DNA of 64,000 bases from Trema orientale. Taxonomy: Eukaryota; Streptophyta; Magnoliopsida; Rosales; Cannabaceae. Below, piece after piece: positions 48,773 to 63,362 of the stretch. Both the position numbers and the translations under genes were made by a program. The stretch is from positions 606,120 to 670,119 of the forward strand of contig JXTC01000027.1 in assembly GCA_002914845.1 (NCBI GenBank), read 5' to 3'. Under the pieces are notes generated by a model. It saw only the letters and a list, made by a program, of their open reading frames with translations, searched no databases and was not told where the DNA came from. The stretch's first letter is position 1. Every line of letters starts with the position of its first letter.

Positions 48773-49205
48773 ACTTAATTACTATTGAGATCAGTTTATT
48801 TTCTAAATCTCACCATGAAAAGAGTGTACTTCACCTAATTTTCTGCACAAAATTTGATAAACGTACTGAATAAAGTGGTATTTTACGTTTCAAAGAAAGA
48901 AAAAACGAAAAGTTATTTACTCGATTACAATCGAGATGGGCTTATTTTCTAAAACTCATTATGAAAAGAGTGTACTTTACCTAATTTCCTGCATAAAGTT
49001 TGGCAAGCTTACTTATCAAAGTGGTATTTTATGTTTCAAAGAAAGAAAAAGCGAAAAGGTACTTAATTACTATTGAAATGAGTTTATTCTCTCTAACTCA
49101 CTATGAAAACAGTATATTTCACCTAATTTCCGCACAAAATTTTGTAAGCCTACTCATTAAAGTGGTATTTTTCGTTTCAAAGAAAGAAAAAAGAGAAAAT
49201 TTGAT
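48773..49205 (+). repeat. Three-unit tandem repeat of about 145 bp
   Basis: Units begin at about 48773, 48919 and 49061, giving periods of 146 and 142 bp. Each carries ATGAAAA(G/C)AGT, then CACCTAATTT, then AAAGTGGTATTTT(A/T)CGTTTC-like sequence and ends CAAAGAAAGAAAAA. The units differ by scattered substitutions and small indels. Short frames inside repeat the peptide VVF(Y/F)VSKKEK, which is a by-product of the repeat. Confidence 0.85.
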
Positions 49206-49280
49206 TTTTTTATAGTAATTTTTCAAAAAAATTAAAAAAATCCCGGAATTTGAAATTGTACTGAAAAGTTCTAGATTTAA

Positions 49281-49539
49281 TTATAAAATACCACTTTTAA
49301 AATTATTTAGAAAAATACCATTTTTTATTAATTAATGAGATACTTAAGGTAGCTAGTCGAGTTACCTGAGGTAACTTGAACAATTACTTCAAGAAACTAG
49401 ATTGGTTATTCTAATTAAACTAATTGGTTACCTCGAGTATATTTGAAAAATACCAAATTTAAAGAAAAAAATGGTATTTTTCTAAATATTTTTTAAAAGT
49501 GTTTCTAATAATACTTTTAAAAAGTGATATTTTTCTAAA
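49281..49539. mobile_element. AT-rich foldback element, family B copy 2
   Basis: The left arm (ACCACTTTTAAAATTATTTAG, 49290 on) and the right arm (CTAAATATTTTTTAAAAGTG, about 49480 on) are inverted. The phrase AGAAAAATACCATTTTT also occurs in the copy at 11669-11897. The centre differs and holds GAGTTACCTGAGGTAACTTG, itself a near-palindrome. Confidence 0.6.
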
Positions 49540-49755
49540 TGTATTTTTTTAAAAAAATTAGCCTATCCGAGATTTTTCAATTTTTGGTGCTTTGGGCTAG
49601 AATTTTGTAAGAAGCCTAGAAAAACAAAAGGTACTTTAAAGTAATCCAGCATCATTTTGTTATTTTTGTCAGTATCTGTACTTATGTTTTTGGCTTGCTT
49701 TGACTCTCTAGAGCTAAGAAGAGAGGTAATTTGCATGGATTAGAAGGAAATAGGA

Positions 49756-50085
49756 TTAATTGCAATAGAAAAAAGAAACTGAACTTTTTTGCAATTTCAA
49801 TTTTACATTTTTCTTTGTGCAAAATTATACATTTATATTTACATTTAAAATCTCTATAAATGTCAACATTCTATGTACAAATTAGGTGATTTGTTTTTAA
49901 TTTATTTTCAATAGATTTTAAGTATTTGTTAGCAGAAATAAAATATTTTCGTACAAATATTATGTTTAATGCAAAATTTTCTAATCAATTTGAATTTGAA
50001 GAGTAGATATTTATAGAAATTTTACAAGTGAGTATAATTTTGCAAAGCCAAAAAACACAGTTAAAACTGCATAAATATCATATTT
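49756..50085. mobile_element. Foldback repeat, family D copy 2
   Basis: It is in the same orientation as the copy at 46686-47028. It shares GGATTAATTGCAA, TTGTGCAAAATTATA, TTATTTTCAAT and TATTTATAGAAATTTTA. The ends are partly complementary to each other. No coding capacity. Confidence 0.6.
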
Positions 50086-50784
50086 TATTTTATTTTATTT
50101 TTGCGGTGTTGAAGAACCAACATTAGGACTAGTAATTCAGGTTAATTCGTTATAGCTATTCTATTCTATATATTCTATTTGTTTATTTTGTTAAATTAAA
50201 AGCTTTTCTAAGTTGTCCTGTGATGGACTCTTCCAAATGCTGTGCTTTTTTGTCGCGAAATGCGGTATAGCTCCTTCACGCCTATTCCAATTACAATCTC
50301 TCTCTCTCATGTGTTACTGCAAAAATATTTTTGAACATTAACTAGTATTATTTTCCTTTAATTCCAATTCTCTGTCCAATCAAAGATGATTGCACGTGTT
50401 AAATAAACGGTGATATATTCGCCATTATCAATTTCATGAGGAATTGAATGACATGATTGCTGTAGATGAGGACGATAGAAACGCGACAATAACAACGCAA
50501 AGGTCCATAGGAGAACTGAGTAGATGGAGACCGTCTTAAAAGATAAACAATACTTCAGAGAGAAATTTATCTGCAACTCATGATTCTAAAGAATCACTTC
50601 ATTAATACCCAAGAAAAAAAAAAAAAAAAAGAACACGTAAAATTAAGGACATAAATTCTTACAATTCCATGGCATAAACACAGATAAAATTGAGGGTACT
50701 GCAAAAGACAAACACTAGAGAAAGCAATATAAAGGGAAAAGTGAAGTGAAAATGCCCTTTGATTAACACCCTTCCATAACAACC
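50086..50784. other. Alpha-tubulin 3' UTR and downstream spacer
   Basis: The 3' UTR of the minus-strand tubulin gene should occupy the upper part of this stretch. An A-run lies at 50611-50629. Nothing else is recognised. Confidence 0.5.
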
Positions 50785-53477
<2,693 letters not shown>

Positions 53478-53720
53478 GCTGATTTCCCTTTCTGGGTCTG
53501 TTTGATCCGACGGAAAGCGAAAAGGAAAATATCTGTGTTTGTATGTCTATTTTTGTGGTCAATATAGACAAAAATGAGAAATATTAGGCGAGAGAAGAGG
53601 AAGGTGTTATATGGGGGTTCTTTTCCAGCTTTTTGAGGGTTAGAAAATGGGAATGGATAATTATTTGGAGTCCGTTTGCATGATATCACAGACAGCTCTC
53701 CTTTCTCCACCCGCCATTTG
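53478..53720 (-). promoter_or_regulatory. Alpha-tubulin leader and promoter region
   Basis: The minus strand upstream of the start codon has a CATATAAC TATA-like element near 53604-53612, about 130 bp from the ATG. The mapping is tentative. Confidence 0.35.
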
Positions 53721-55302
53721 GCGCCAGCCTTGTCTTGGGTCCCAATCGCTCAGTTTTGCCAAACCTTCTTCTCTGACCCTCCCAAATTACTCTTTTGCCC
53801 TTTCTTGTTTTTCTTATTTCCCCCCCCCCCCCCCACACCTTTTAAAAGAAAATTTCAATGATACAAATATAATGGAAATAATAACTTTCGTTTCCAAATT
53901 AATTTTGAAGTCTAATTATTTTCTTGTTAAAATAAAATAAAGTAGTATAGATGAATGGTAACTATTAGGCTAAGCTTATAGTCACGAGGAGGTAATATTT
54001 GACAGCTGTTTCTATATTCTGTCTAATAATTAAAATGGAACAAAGGGAGCTAAACTCACATTCACAATTTTCAAGCAACATGAAAATGAGATGGGCCACA
54101 CTCATAATAATGAAATAATGGAAAATCTTGTCTCTTGAGCTTGATTTTATCAGAATTCTTCGGAAATACGTTTATGGTCAATTAATATTAAAGAAAATGA
54201 ATGGTGGCTCTAATATATTTATTGTAGTAATAATTTGTGGAAACAATAGCACTTTAAAACAAGGATCATGGATGCTATTAATTTGATTGTGTTGAACAGC
54301 CGTGCTTTGAAAATAGTACTGATAATTTTCGGATAGTTAATCCAATTTAAAATGATAAGCAAAAAAAAAAAAAAGGAAAAGAAAAAGAAAAAGAAAGACA
54401 AAAAATTAAAGGGGTTAAGAGAGGTAATTTTTTTATCTTGACAGTTTAAGGAAATGCACTTATTATTATTTTTTCTAAAAGAAAATTAGGCTGAGTGGTA
54501 CTTCTTAGTTTTCGCTCTTTTATTTTAGTAATTTACTTTTGAATAACTGCTATAAATCAATACTATCCTTGAAGGTGTATTATTAAAATTAAAATACTTG
54601 TAAACTCTGATATTTTTTTCGAATTTTTTAAAGTCACTTCATTGCCTGTTTTGCAATCTTGAAAGGGAAAATAAATTTCTAGTTAAGTTATAAAGATCTT
54701 TGTGCACTTTCTGTTATCAATACAAAAAAAGAAAAAAAAAAGAAAAAGAAGCTGATATTGTTTTGGCAGGGGTAAAATGGGCAAGTTGCTCATTTGGTGG
54801 ACCAAGCTGGCCATGTGCAGCAGGCCAAGTGTACTTTCAAGAGAGATTAGCTGTTACTGCTAAATGAACATACAAATGCTTCGTTGGGTTTTGATCCTCT
54901 TTTTGTTTGTGTTTTGGGTTTGGGACTTCAATTATTGTTTTTTGGGGTAATAATTTTTTTGTCGTTTGCCATGTATTAAATGTTACTATCCTTTTGTTAT
55001 TTTTATCAGTTTTTTCTTTTAATATATTTTTTTTCAGTTATTGTAACAAGACATTTATTAGTAGTTTTGATATATTTTTTTTTCGCTCTGGATTTATTAG
55101 TAGTTTTAATTACTAGCTCTTTCTTTTGTCTTAAAGTACATATGAATAGTTTTACCAAGTCATCCCTTTGTCTTGAAATACATATATATATAGTTTTAAA
55201 GTGGCTGTCCTTGAATGCTATTGATTTTTATGCTATTAGCCTATTAACAAAAGGCCATGACATAAATGAAAAATATAGCGTCCTTTTATTCTTTTGCAGT
55301 TT
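53721..55302. other. AT-rich intergenic DNA with homopolymer tracts
   Basis: A run of 14 or more C residues at about 53820-53834 and A-runs near 54361-54374 stand out. Short open frames are T-rich and have no family signature. Confidence 0.5.
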
Positions 55303-55426
55303 AATAACCAGTCAATTTACATATTTGGGAGTTCCAAAATTTGGAAAAAAAAAAGCACTTGACAAATAACCAGTCAATTTACATATTTGGGAGTTCCAAA
55401 ATTTGAAAAAAAAAAAGCACTTGACA
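55303..55426 (+). repeat. 62-bp direct tandem duplication
   Basis: AATAACCAGTCAATTTACAT opens both units (55303 and 55365), and each ends with an A-run and GCACTTGAC. The two differ by about one base, so the duplication is recent. Confidence 0.88.
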
Positions 55427-56972
55427 CTAATAAAACAATGAGTCTTGCTTTTAAATATATCTATCCTTAAGTTCAACACCTCTAATAGTATATCATACTT
55501 AGCACTACCTCCGTTACATTCTTCATGTGCATATATTTTTATATTACTAAAATGCAATCTAACATATTATGTTAAGACACGAGCTTTTGGTTAAGTAAAA
55601 TGTTGTAAGCTTTGACTTTACTGTCTCAATATTTTCAAAAACGCATCTACATATGTAAAGGCATCATTCACCTCTCATTTTATTCCCAAGTAGCGTTATT
55701 ACCATCAATATTTTCCATATGAAGCCGCTAAAATATTTAGCAAGTAAATGAAATCCGGCCAAGTTAAGAAAAACTAGATATATAGGACAAATAATTGCTG
55801 AAATTTTTGTTTTCTTGTTCGATGATACTCTCCAAAAACAGTATCCAGCAAAACAGCCCTTATAACTTCCATGCTTGCAAAAGTTCTCAAATAAGTTGTA
55901 AAAAGTTTTTCTTTGTTTTCTGAAAAATATTTTCATAATTTGTTGATATATGAGCTCATAATTAACTTTCTAAAACAGTCATATCAATAGAAAAATCAGG
56001 GCAAAAGTTAAAAATGCCTCCAAGAGGGTGTCGATTGGAATATTTGTGTCTTGCTTCTTTCTCACTAAGGGATAAGTTCAAGGTTTGAGCCTTTAAAAAT
56101 TTTTGGACAAAGGCTCGAACCTCATCTTAAAGGTTTCGATCCTCCTAAATTTTCCTCATTGTTTTTATACTCTGGCTCTGTATAATTATAAATTGCACAA
56201 TTAAGATCTTTAAACGTTGTATATCTTTCAATAGTACTACATTTCATTCAATAATTAAACACATGATTTGGACAAAATTATTGACTTGCACTTAAATAAG
56301 AAAGCCTAACAATAAGTGGCCCTATTGAATTAGGTGCTAAAACCCTCATCTCGGCCCCTCGTCATAAGAGGCATATTATTCTGTCAAAACTTAATGTTAT
56401 CATTCAGAAGAAGGCTATAAACATAAAACATTTGTACAACGCTATTGAAGAGGACCAAGAGGCTGTTATAAGTAGTGCAATTCATCATACAAAATTGGAC
56501 TAGTTACTTTGTTGGTCTTTTTAACTAGTGAGAAAGTCTCCTCTTAGTCCGTAAAATTTAAAATTTTATTTTTTGCTTCTTGAAATTTTAAAAACGTTAT
56601 TTATTTTAATTTTAGTTTATTCCTTTTGACATTTTCCGGTAACTATTTGATGGAAAAGGACTAAATTGAAATTTTTATAAAGTTGAGGACCAATAATAGT
56701 ATTAGTTCTTGTATGAAATTACTAGTGTACCCATAATTTTATGAAACATAATTTTCAAGGACCAATGAGAAACAATTTAAAAAATTGATGGACTAGAACA
56801 AGAAATTTTAAGGTTTAGGAAAATGTTTAATCCTACAAAAATTAAAAGCCAAAGTAAGACATTGGAAAAATTTAAGGACCAAGAGTATTTTCAAACCCTA
56901 GAGATCAATAACACCACCAAGCTATTATTCTAATAGATCATGTAATCAATCCGCTGATTAAATTAAAAAGAG
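55427..56972. other. AT-rich intergenic DNA
   Basis: No gene is seen. A weak inverted repeat may span about 56495-56900 (GTTGGTCTTTTTAACTAG against GGACCAAGAG). It is too diverged to call an element. Confidence 0.45.
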
Positions 56973-57133
56973 ATATGCTAGAGACGCCAAAAAATTACAC
57001 TAAAAACTTACCGTAATAATGTGTCATTCACATTATTTATCTAAAAGTGGGATCACATTATCTAACACTATATGGTTGAAAATGATGTCACATTATTAAT
57101 ATAAGTTTTTGATGCAACTTTTTGGTATCCCTC
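56973..57133. mobile_element. MITE-like element, family A copy 2
   Basis: It starts ATATGCTAGAGACGCCAAAA and ends TTTTTGGTATCCCTC. Complementary motifs (AATGTGTCATTCACATT, AAAATGATGTCACATTATT) fill the inside. Layout and ends agree with copies at 6141-6309 and 63210-63362. Confidence 0.62.
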
Positions 57134-57532
57134 GTATTATTCAATTAAAAATATCATTTAATTTAATTGTTTAATGTATATATGTATTGACATATAACTA
57201 CATATATAACTGAACTTCAGTTTTACGAAAAGATGTCTCATGAGTTTAAAAGAAAAAAAGAATATAACGATGTTATGACATGCTTTAATTAACATTTATA
57301 GCGATTTAAGTAGCGGTATGAAAATTAAAGGGATTAATTTATTATATATGCACGTAGTAGTTGCAGTCATATAAATGCTCTGCCATTGGACCACTATGGC
57401 CCACGTGCATGGTCTCATCATGATGTGTAACTCTTAGCTATAATCTTTAGCAAGCTCCAAGAGTCGTATTCAAGGATGGAGTCACATACACATCTATGAT
57501 GCCTCACCCCTTATTTCTAAGATTGGAAATTT

Positions 57533-58126
57533 GTGACACGACACGATAATATAACTCGAAATTTGTATTAAATTAGTGGGTTTGAATTTGCCTAAAATAT
57601 GTTCGGATTAAAATTGGGCTGAACCCATAAATTTGTTTATTAAACGAGTCGGGTTCGGGTTTGATTAAACTGACCCGTAATAACCTATTTATTAAACTGG
57701 TCAATTTTAGATCAACCTGTTTATGACCCATATAATACCTATTTGAAAATATTAATGTATTTTTAAGACTTTATTATGTACATATATTGAGATTTTATAT
57801 GGTTTCAATTTATTTTTAGTAAATATTAGTATCTTAAAATCATAAATCATGTATGAATTTATGTTAAATGTGTTAAAAATATATATTTTAGCTAATTTAG
57901 ATTAAACAGGTTAACTGGTCATGTCAGGTTAACTTGATTCGAATATGACCCATTTGAATAAATGAGTTACACGGGTTATATCAGGTCAATCTATTTATAA
58001 ACGGGTTAGCTTTGGGTTAGAATTTCTGACATGATTATTAAACATGTTCAGATTGAGGTATATGCTTTATATGTGGACATTGACACGACACGAACACGAC
58101 CTGCTGACACGAATTGCCACCGCTAC
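57533..58126. repeat. Dispersed repeat, family C copy with CACGA-rich ends
   Basis: GTGACACGACACGATAATA marks the left end, and GACACGAATTGCCACCGC marks the right. The inside is rich in GGGT(C/T) and GACCC motifs (CGGGTTCGGGT near 57652). Its right end, read in reverse, matches the start of the copy at 26905. No coding capacity. Confidence 0.55.
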
Positions 58127-58344
58127 TTATGCCCTCACTTAAATTCCTCTAAGTAATTATATAGTTTACACTATTTTTTTGAAAGTACTATATATCATAT
58201 GTCATGTTACTGACCCATATTAATCCAACCTAAATCTCATTTTTTTCTCGAACGTTGTCACCGGTTTTTCTCTCTTTTCTTTTCCTCCCCTAGTTCCTGC
58301 CAATTTATTTTTTTTGTATAACTTATTTCTTCTTGGGTTATCTA

Positions 58345-58685
58345 CAAAAAAAAAATCCTGAAGTACTACATTTTTGTAATTAAAATCTTATCTTTTGGCA
58401 TGTGTAAAATTATATATCCACATTTTAAATCTCTGCAAATTCGTACCCTTTGCATATAAATTGAATAACAAATTTCTCATTAAACATGGAATCTGAATTG
58501 ATGATATCTTGTTTCTGCTAACTAACACAAAACTTCTATTGAAAATAACTTAAAATGGTTAGCACAAATCACCCAATTTGTACACAGAATGTACAAATTT
58601 TGTAGAGATTTGAAATGTGAAGGTATAATTTTACACAGATTAAAAGATAATGTTTAAATGGCAGAAAGGTCATATTTCAGGATAT
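58345..58685. mobile_element. Foldback repeat, family D copy 3
   Basis: The best-preserved inverted copy of this family: TGTGTAAAATTATA (left) faces TATAATTTTACACAGA (right), and ACATTTTAAATCTCTGCAAA faces TTTGTAGAGATTTGAAATGT. Relative to the copies at 46686 and 49756, the inner part (TTGAAAATAACTTAAAATGG) reads in the opposite direction. Confidence 0.65.
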
Positions 58686-61204
58686 TTTTTTTTCCTAGTT
58701 ATCCCTTTCTTCTTCAATTAAGTGATAGTAAAAGGAAAAAAACAGTAAAACGAAAATAAGAAGTGAAAACATTGAGCTGAAAGGAAAAAAATGATGATAA
58801 AAAGGTAATTATATGTAACAGTCAAACTCAAACTTTAGGGTATTTTTATGTAATTTATGGGGTTATTATAAGTTAAAAAAAATATTGGGTTTTTTTTTTT
58901 AAATTATTTTAGCAAAAAAATTAATAAATTGGGTTTCTAGTTATATAAAAATAAATAAAAATTTGAGTTTTATTTTTTTTAATTCAAGCAATATAAATTT
59001 AGAAATTTGCTTACATCGAATAAAACCTCGAGACTTTGACAGTCAGTTAAACTAGGCCCAAAATAATTGGTCAAAATTTGGTACGAGAACATCAAAGATT
59101 ATTAAGAAACGATGTTATTCTTTAGCTATTTTATACTTTTGAACTTTTTCTTATTCAATTAAAAGATTATGCCAACTTTTTTGATATGAATTGATATTGT
59201 TTTTGTCCCAATTTGGCTTTTTGGCAATGGGAATAGACTTGCACAATAGCGCATGATACTATATACCAAGAGCAGATATGTTATTTGACTTATTTTGTAG
59301 ACTAATTTGATTAAATTTTATAATCTAAAGGTTTTCTTTGATATAATTGGAAACTCAAATTTTTGTTGTTGCTAAAATTAAAAAAACATTGAAGTTAAAC
59401 TAAAGTGTTTTTTTCCTAAGATTAAAAAACCAAGGTTTTTCTCTCCCCCCCCCCCCCCCCCCGCCGAAATGTGCCCGTAATTTACCTACAATTTAAATGC
59501 TAAAACTTATTTTTTGCACATTATTTTTTTCCCGAAACTTATAGATAATTTTTTTTAAAAGAAGTAAAAACATGATTTACTTGAATAATTTGATATCATT
59601 TTAAATATCTGAGGGCGAATGCAGTTGGCAATGAAGAGAAATTAGGAGAATTAACTCACTCATATATGCATAGCTCATAAATAAGAAGTGGAAAAAAAAT
59701 CATGATACCAGTATTTATTGGACCAGAACTTAATAAAATATTTGATAGCAAACTGATATAATCAAAATGTGACAATTGCATATTGTAGTAGTAATCAATC
59801 TTCGAGCAACAGATCAGGGCAATGATCAAGCATCTTATTTAAGGTTTTGGTTTCATTTTGCACAAGAATTTTACTAATCAACGGTTGGTCCACATGAGTC
59901 TAATAATGATACCAATAAGAAAACTATGACCGGACATTTGCACAATTCGCTATTGATTTACAATCTGATGCGTTTGCTAATCGCAATGTTCCACTGATGA
60001 AATTAAACTCACTTTATGATTTACGTGTGTTTCACCCAATAAATAGCTCTAATAGACTAACTAATAGACTAAACTCGTCTAGTAACCTTTTTACATTAAC
60101 AGCCTGTACTAATTTAAACAATTTTCAGAGTCAGAATAATTTGAAAGGCTGAGCATATATATTTTTATTTAATTCTAGGTGGGAGCCATATATAATTATT
60201 CTATATGCTAATAATACAAAGCCAATTATATGCAAATCCCGATGGGCCTCCATATCAAATGTTGTAGTCCTATCCTTGAGATGCCGGCCGGGTGTTAGAA
60301 CAACAGAGTTTCGTTACTATCTCAATAAACAGTCACCTTAGTTAGTTGTCAATTGACTCAATTCACATGCACTATATTCCTCTCTAAAGTCCTTACAATT
60401 AATTAAGTCATCTGATCTAGATATAAGATGATCTCCAAACCTAACCAATGGAAAAGGAAATCCTATCTAGTGAGCCAGAAAAGAAAAAAGAAGACACAGT
60501 AGTATTAAATATCAAAAACAAAAGGAAGACACTAAAGTTGCATTATATTGTTCTAGTTAATTTACTAATTAAAACTAATTATTAATATTTTACTGATGAA
60601 TCGATGGCAAAGATGACAATATTTTGTATTACACGTCGTAAACAAAACTATATCTCTTCCATTATGCTGGAAAATCCACGATTAAATTTGTATATAATAC
60701 TCCATAACTACTCGCAATGCGAAAGTGGTGAGAAAAAAGAATTAGAATTATTACATTAGAGCTGTGAGCTGTCCTCATAGGAGTTGTTTACATACTCTTC
60801 ATAAGGATAAAGGTTTAGTCCTTATGTAGTTCTTACATATTCTCTGCTAAAGAAAAAAGTCAATAAAATAAGAGAATGTAAATGTAGAGATGTCCATAAA
60901 AATATCCGCGTCCTCTGTCAATATAGAGAATGCGAAGGATCATAACAATGGGCATGGTTTTATGTTGGCATTCCCCAGTCTATATATATATAAATATATA
61001 TTCTAATTTAATAGATATTTTTTTAATTGTTGGATCATTGGTCTAATATCTATCATAATTTGAATAGTTGGAAAAAAAAAATAAAAATAACAACATATTA
61101 TTTAATACTTTTCTCTCCTTAAATTTTACTATAAAAAATATGCCTGACTAATTTTAATTAGGTAAGATAATACTTATAGAGAGATAAAAAAAATACATAT
61201 TGAC
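58686..61204. other. AT-rich intergenic DNA
   Basis: Contains an 18-C run at about 59444-59462. No gene, tRNA or clear repeat ends were seen. Confidence 0.5.
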
Positions 61205-61290
61205 ATAAACTAGTCTAATTAGGATTTAAACCCCTTTATTCTTACATAATCTCAAGAATCTTAAGACCAAATGAGTTAGCCTCAATTAAT
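61205..61290 (-). repeat. SINE-like copy
   Basis: On the minus strand an A box (GAGGCTAACTCATTTGGT, about 61282-61265) and a B box (GGGTTTAAATCC, about 61233-61222) stand at tRNA-like spacing. The A box resembles that of the SINE-like copies in PTH. The 3' end is unclear. Confidence 0.45.
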
Positions 61291-61365
61291 ATCTAGTCTC
61301 TCTATATTATTTTAAAAACCAATCCTGAATTTTGGATACGACACGACTATGAAGCGGGCCATGCC

Positions 61366-63021
61366 GTTGGAAATATGTCCTAGAAAGTAGTTTTTTTATT
61401 AGGCATTTTAAATAATGTTTATTAGATTTAAGTGTTATCTATTTGTTATTAATAAATTCTATATTATGTTCTAACTATATACATGTGATGTTCATATTAT
61501 CTATTATGCAAAAATCTAAAAGTTTCTTTAGTTAATAATGAATAATAAAGAATTGTTCGTGTGAAGTGTTCATATGTAGGAGACTAAATTCTTTATTTCA
61601 TTATGTCTAAAGAAAAGGTTCGCATTCTGTAAATAAAGATGGAATACTTTATTTTGCCAAAGAATGTAGTATTGTCTATTTCAACGGGATTGATGAAGTT
61701 TCCAATCATCGAAGCGTTTGATTTCAGATAGAAACACTAGTATATTATAAGAAAGTTATAAGAACAGTGAACTGAACCAAGTGAAAATAGAATTTGAGGT
61801 TAAGTGCTGTAACTCAATATTATATCTTTCATTAATCTAGCATTATTGTAAGATTACCTTAATCCTAATGATTATTGGACTTACTTTCATGAGTTTTATC
61901 TTTTGGACTTACTAAAGGACTTATTCCGTTCTATGGTTCAAACTCCTGTAACTTAGAAGATGAGATTTGTGAATTGACGATAATGCCCTTTATGATTTAG
62001 ATATCATGCATATAATGTCACTTTAAACTTTTTCAAGGACTTGGATAATAAAAATTAGGTGCCAGGTATTCACTTTGTGAATTTGACTGTATTTATATGG
62101 GCAGTTATAAACAACATAGTCAATTATTTTTCATTAAATAAAAAATGGCAACTCAAAGATAAATATGTACTAAAGGGGTAATACCATAATTTTACCTCAC
62201 TAGTACGACATTACATCGGGAATATATCTGTAGGTATAGTATATGCTAAATGGATTAAGTTAATTAAAGTGTTAATTAGCTTGACAGAAAAATAAATGAC
62301 ATTTAGTCTAAGACTGCAATATTGGGCCTATAGTGGAGTGCCCCAATATTAATATATAAGACCTAGTCATAATTAACTCTTAATTATAATTGTGGATAAT
62401 TTAACTATTGGAGCTTAGACTACTTATATCTATAAGGTCCTCTTTCTAACTCACACATAGCCCAATTCTAATTGAATGGTCAATTGAGCCCAATAAGCCC
62501 AATAGAGTTTATACTTCTCTAATACTTAAGAGAAAAGTTTTTTTAAGCCTCTATAATAAAACTATATGCCTACAATAGTCCATTGACTGTAGATTTCGTG
62601 TGATAGAGAAAGAAAGAGAGAGTATAAGAGAACCAAGCTGCCGCGAGAGAAATCATATGTTCGTTAATGGCCGCTGAAGGAGTGATGCCCATGGTCATAG
62701 ATATGCACTCAAGGAGAAGGAAAAGCGTCTTCCAGATCATTTCGCTCATCTCTTTTTGAGAATCAAGAAGATGTCCACACATCAGATCATTCGACGAATT
62801 CTAGGGAATAGACGAGAAAACTTAATTGTTGTGAAGCATTTTCAGGTTTTATCTAAACCAAGATCCATGAATTGATTTATATTAGATCACTGATCCTATT
62901 TGCTTTGTTTTATAAAGTTTCAAAAAAAATTTTAAAATAATAATTTCGTTATGTTCTTGATTTATATACAAAATTGTGGAAATCATTATCTGTAAAATCA
63001 TTTTTTGGAATTTCCAGTACA
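61366..63021 (+). mobile_element. Probable solo or truncated LTR, Ty1/copia type
   Basis: The left end, GTTGGAAATATGTCCTAG, matches a start common to long LTRs of plant copia elements. The proposed right end, GGAATTTCCAGTACA (to 63021), mirrors it (TTGGAAAT against ATTTCCAG). A TATA-like stretch, TTAATATATAAG, lies at 62350 and is followed by purine-rich leader sequence near 62600. After 63021 the text CCTGGTATAGTACG vaguely resembles a Met-tRNA primer site. No internal coding sequence follows. The left end is well supported; the right end is uncertain. Confidence 0.5.
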
Positions 63022-63209
63022 TACCTGGTATAGTACGAAAGCATGTTTGTACTTAACTTAATTGGCTTATGGCGACACAATACATTTGGTAGCTCTAAAA
63101 GTAACATGTGATGTATTAAACAATACACCCTCATACATAAAATCAAATACAATCTCCTGTCTCTTGAATGAAGTTCCTATTACGTGTGTACCGTATTTTT
63201 TTCTTAGAG
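63022..63209. other. Short AT-rich spacer
   Basis: No feature is recognised between the LTR-like stretch and the MITE-like copy. Confidence 0.5.
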
Positions 63210-63362
63210 TAATGCTAGGGGCACCAATATCTTATACTATATGAGGTGACATTCATTTCAACCACTTTTTTGAAAGTGGAACCACATTATCTGAAGTTAC
63301 GTGGCTAATAATGATTCCACATCATTGGTGTAAGTTTTTGTACAAAATTTTGGTATTCCAAT
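63210..63362. mobile_element. MITE-like element, family A copy 3
   Basis: It starts TAATGCTAGGGGCACCAATA and ends TACAAAATTTTGGTATTCC. Inverted CCACATTATCTGAAG and ATGATTCCACATCATTGG motifs lie between. It is the copy closest to the likely family consensus. Confidence 0.65.

Noticed and set aside
48990-49215. A 71-aa frame as a small gene
   Set aside because: It lies inside the 145-bp tandem repeat, and its repeated peptide simply mirrors the repeat units.
53820-53834. The poly-C runs here and at about 59444-59462 as functional elements
   Set aside because: They are isolated homopolymers in intergenic DNA and may have uncertain length from sequencing.
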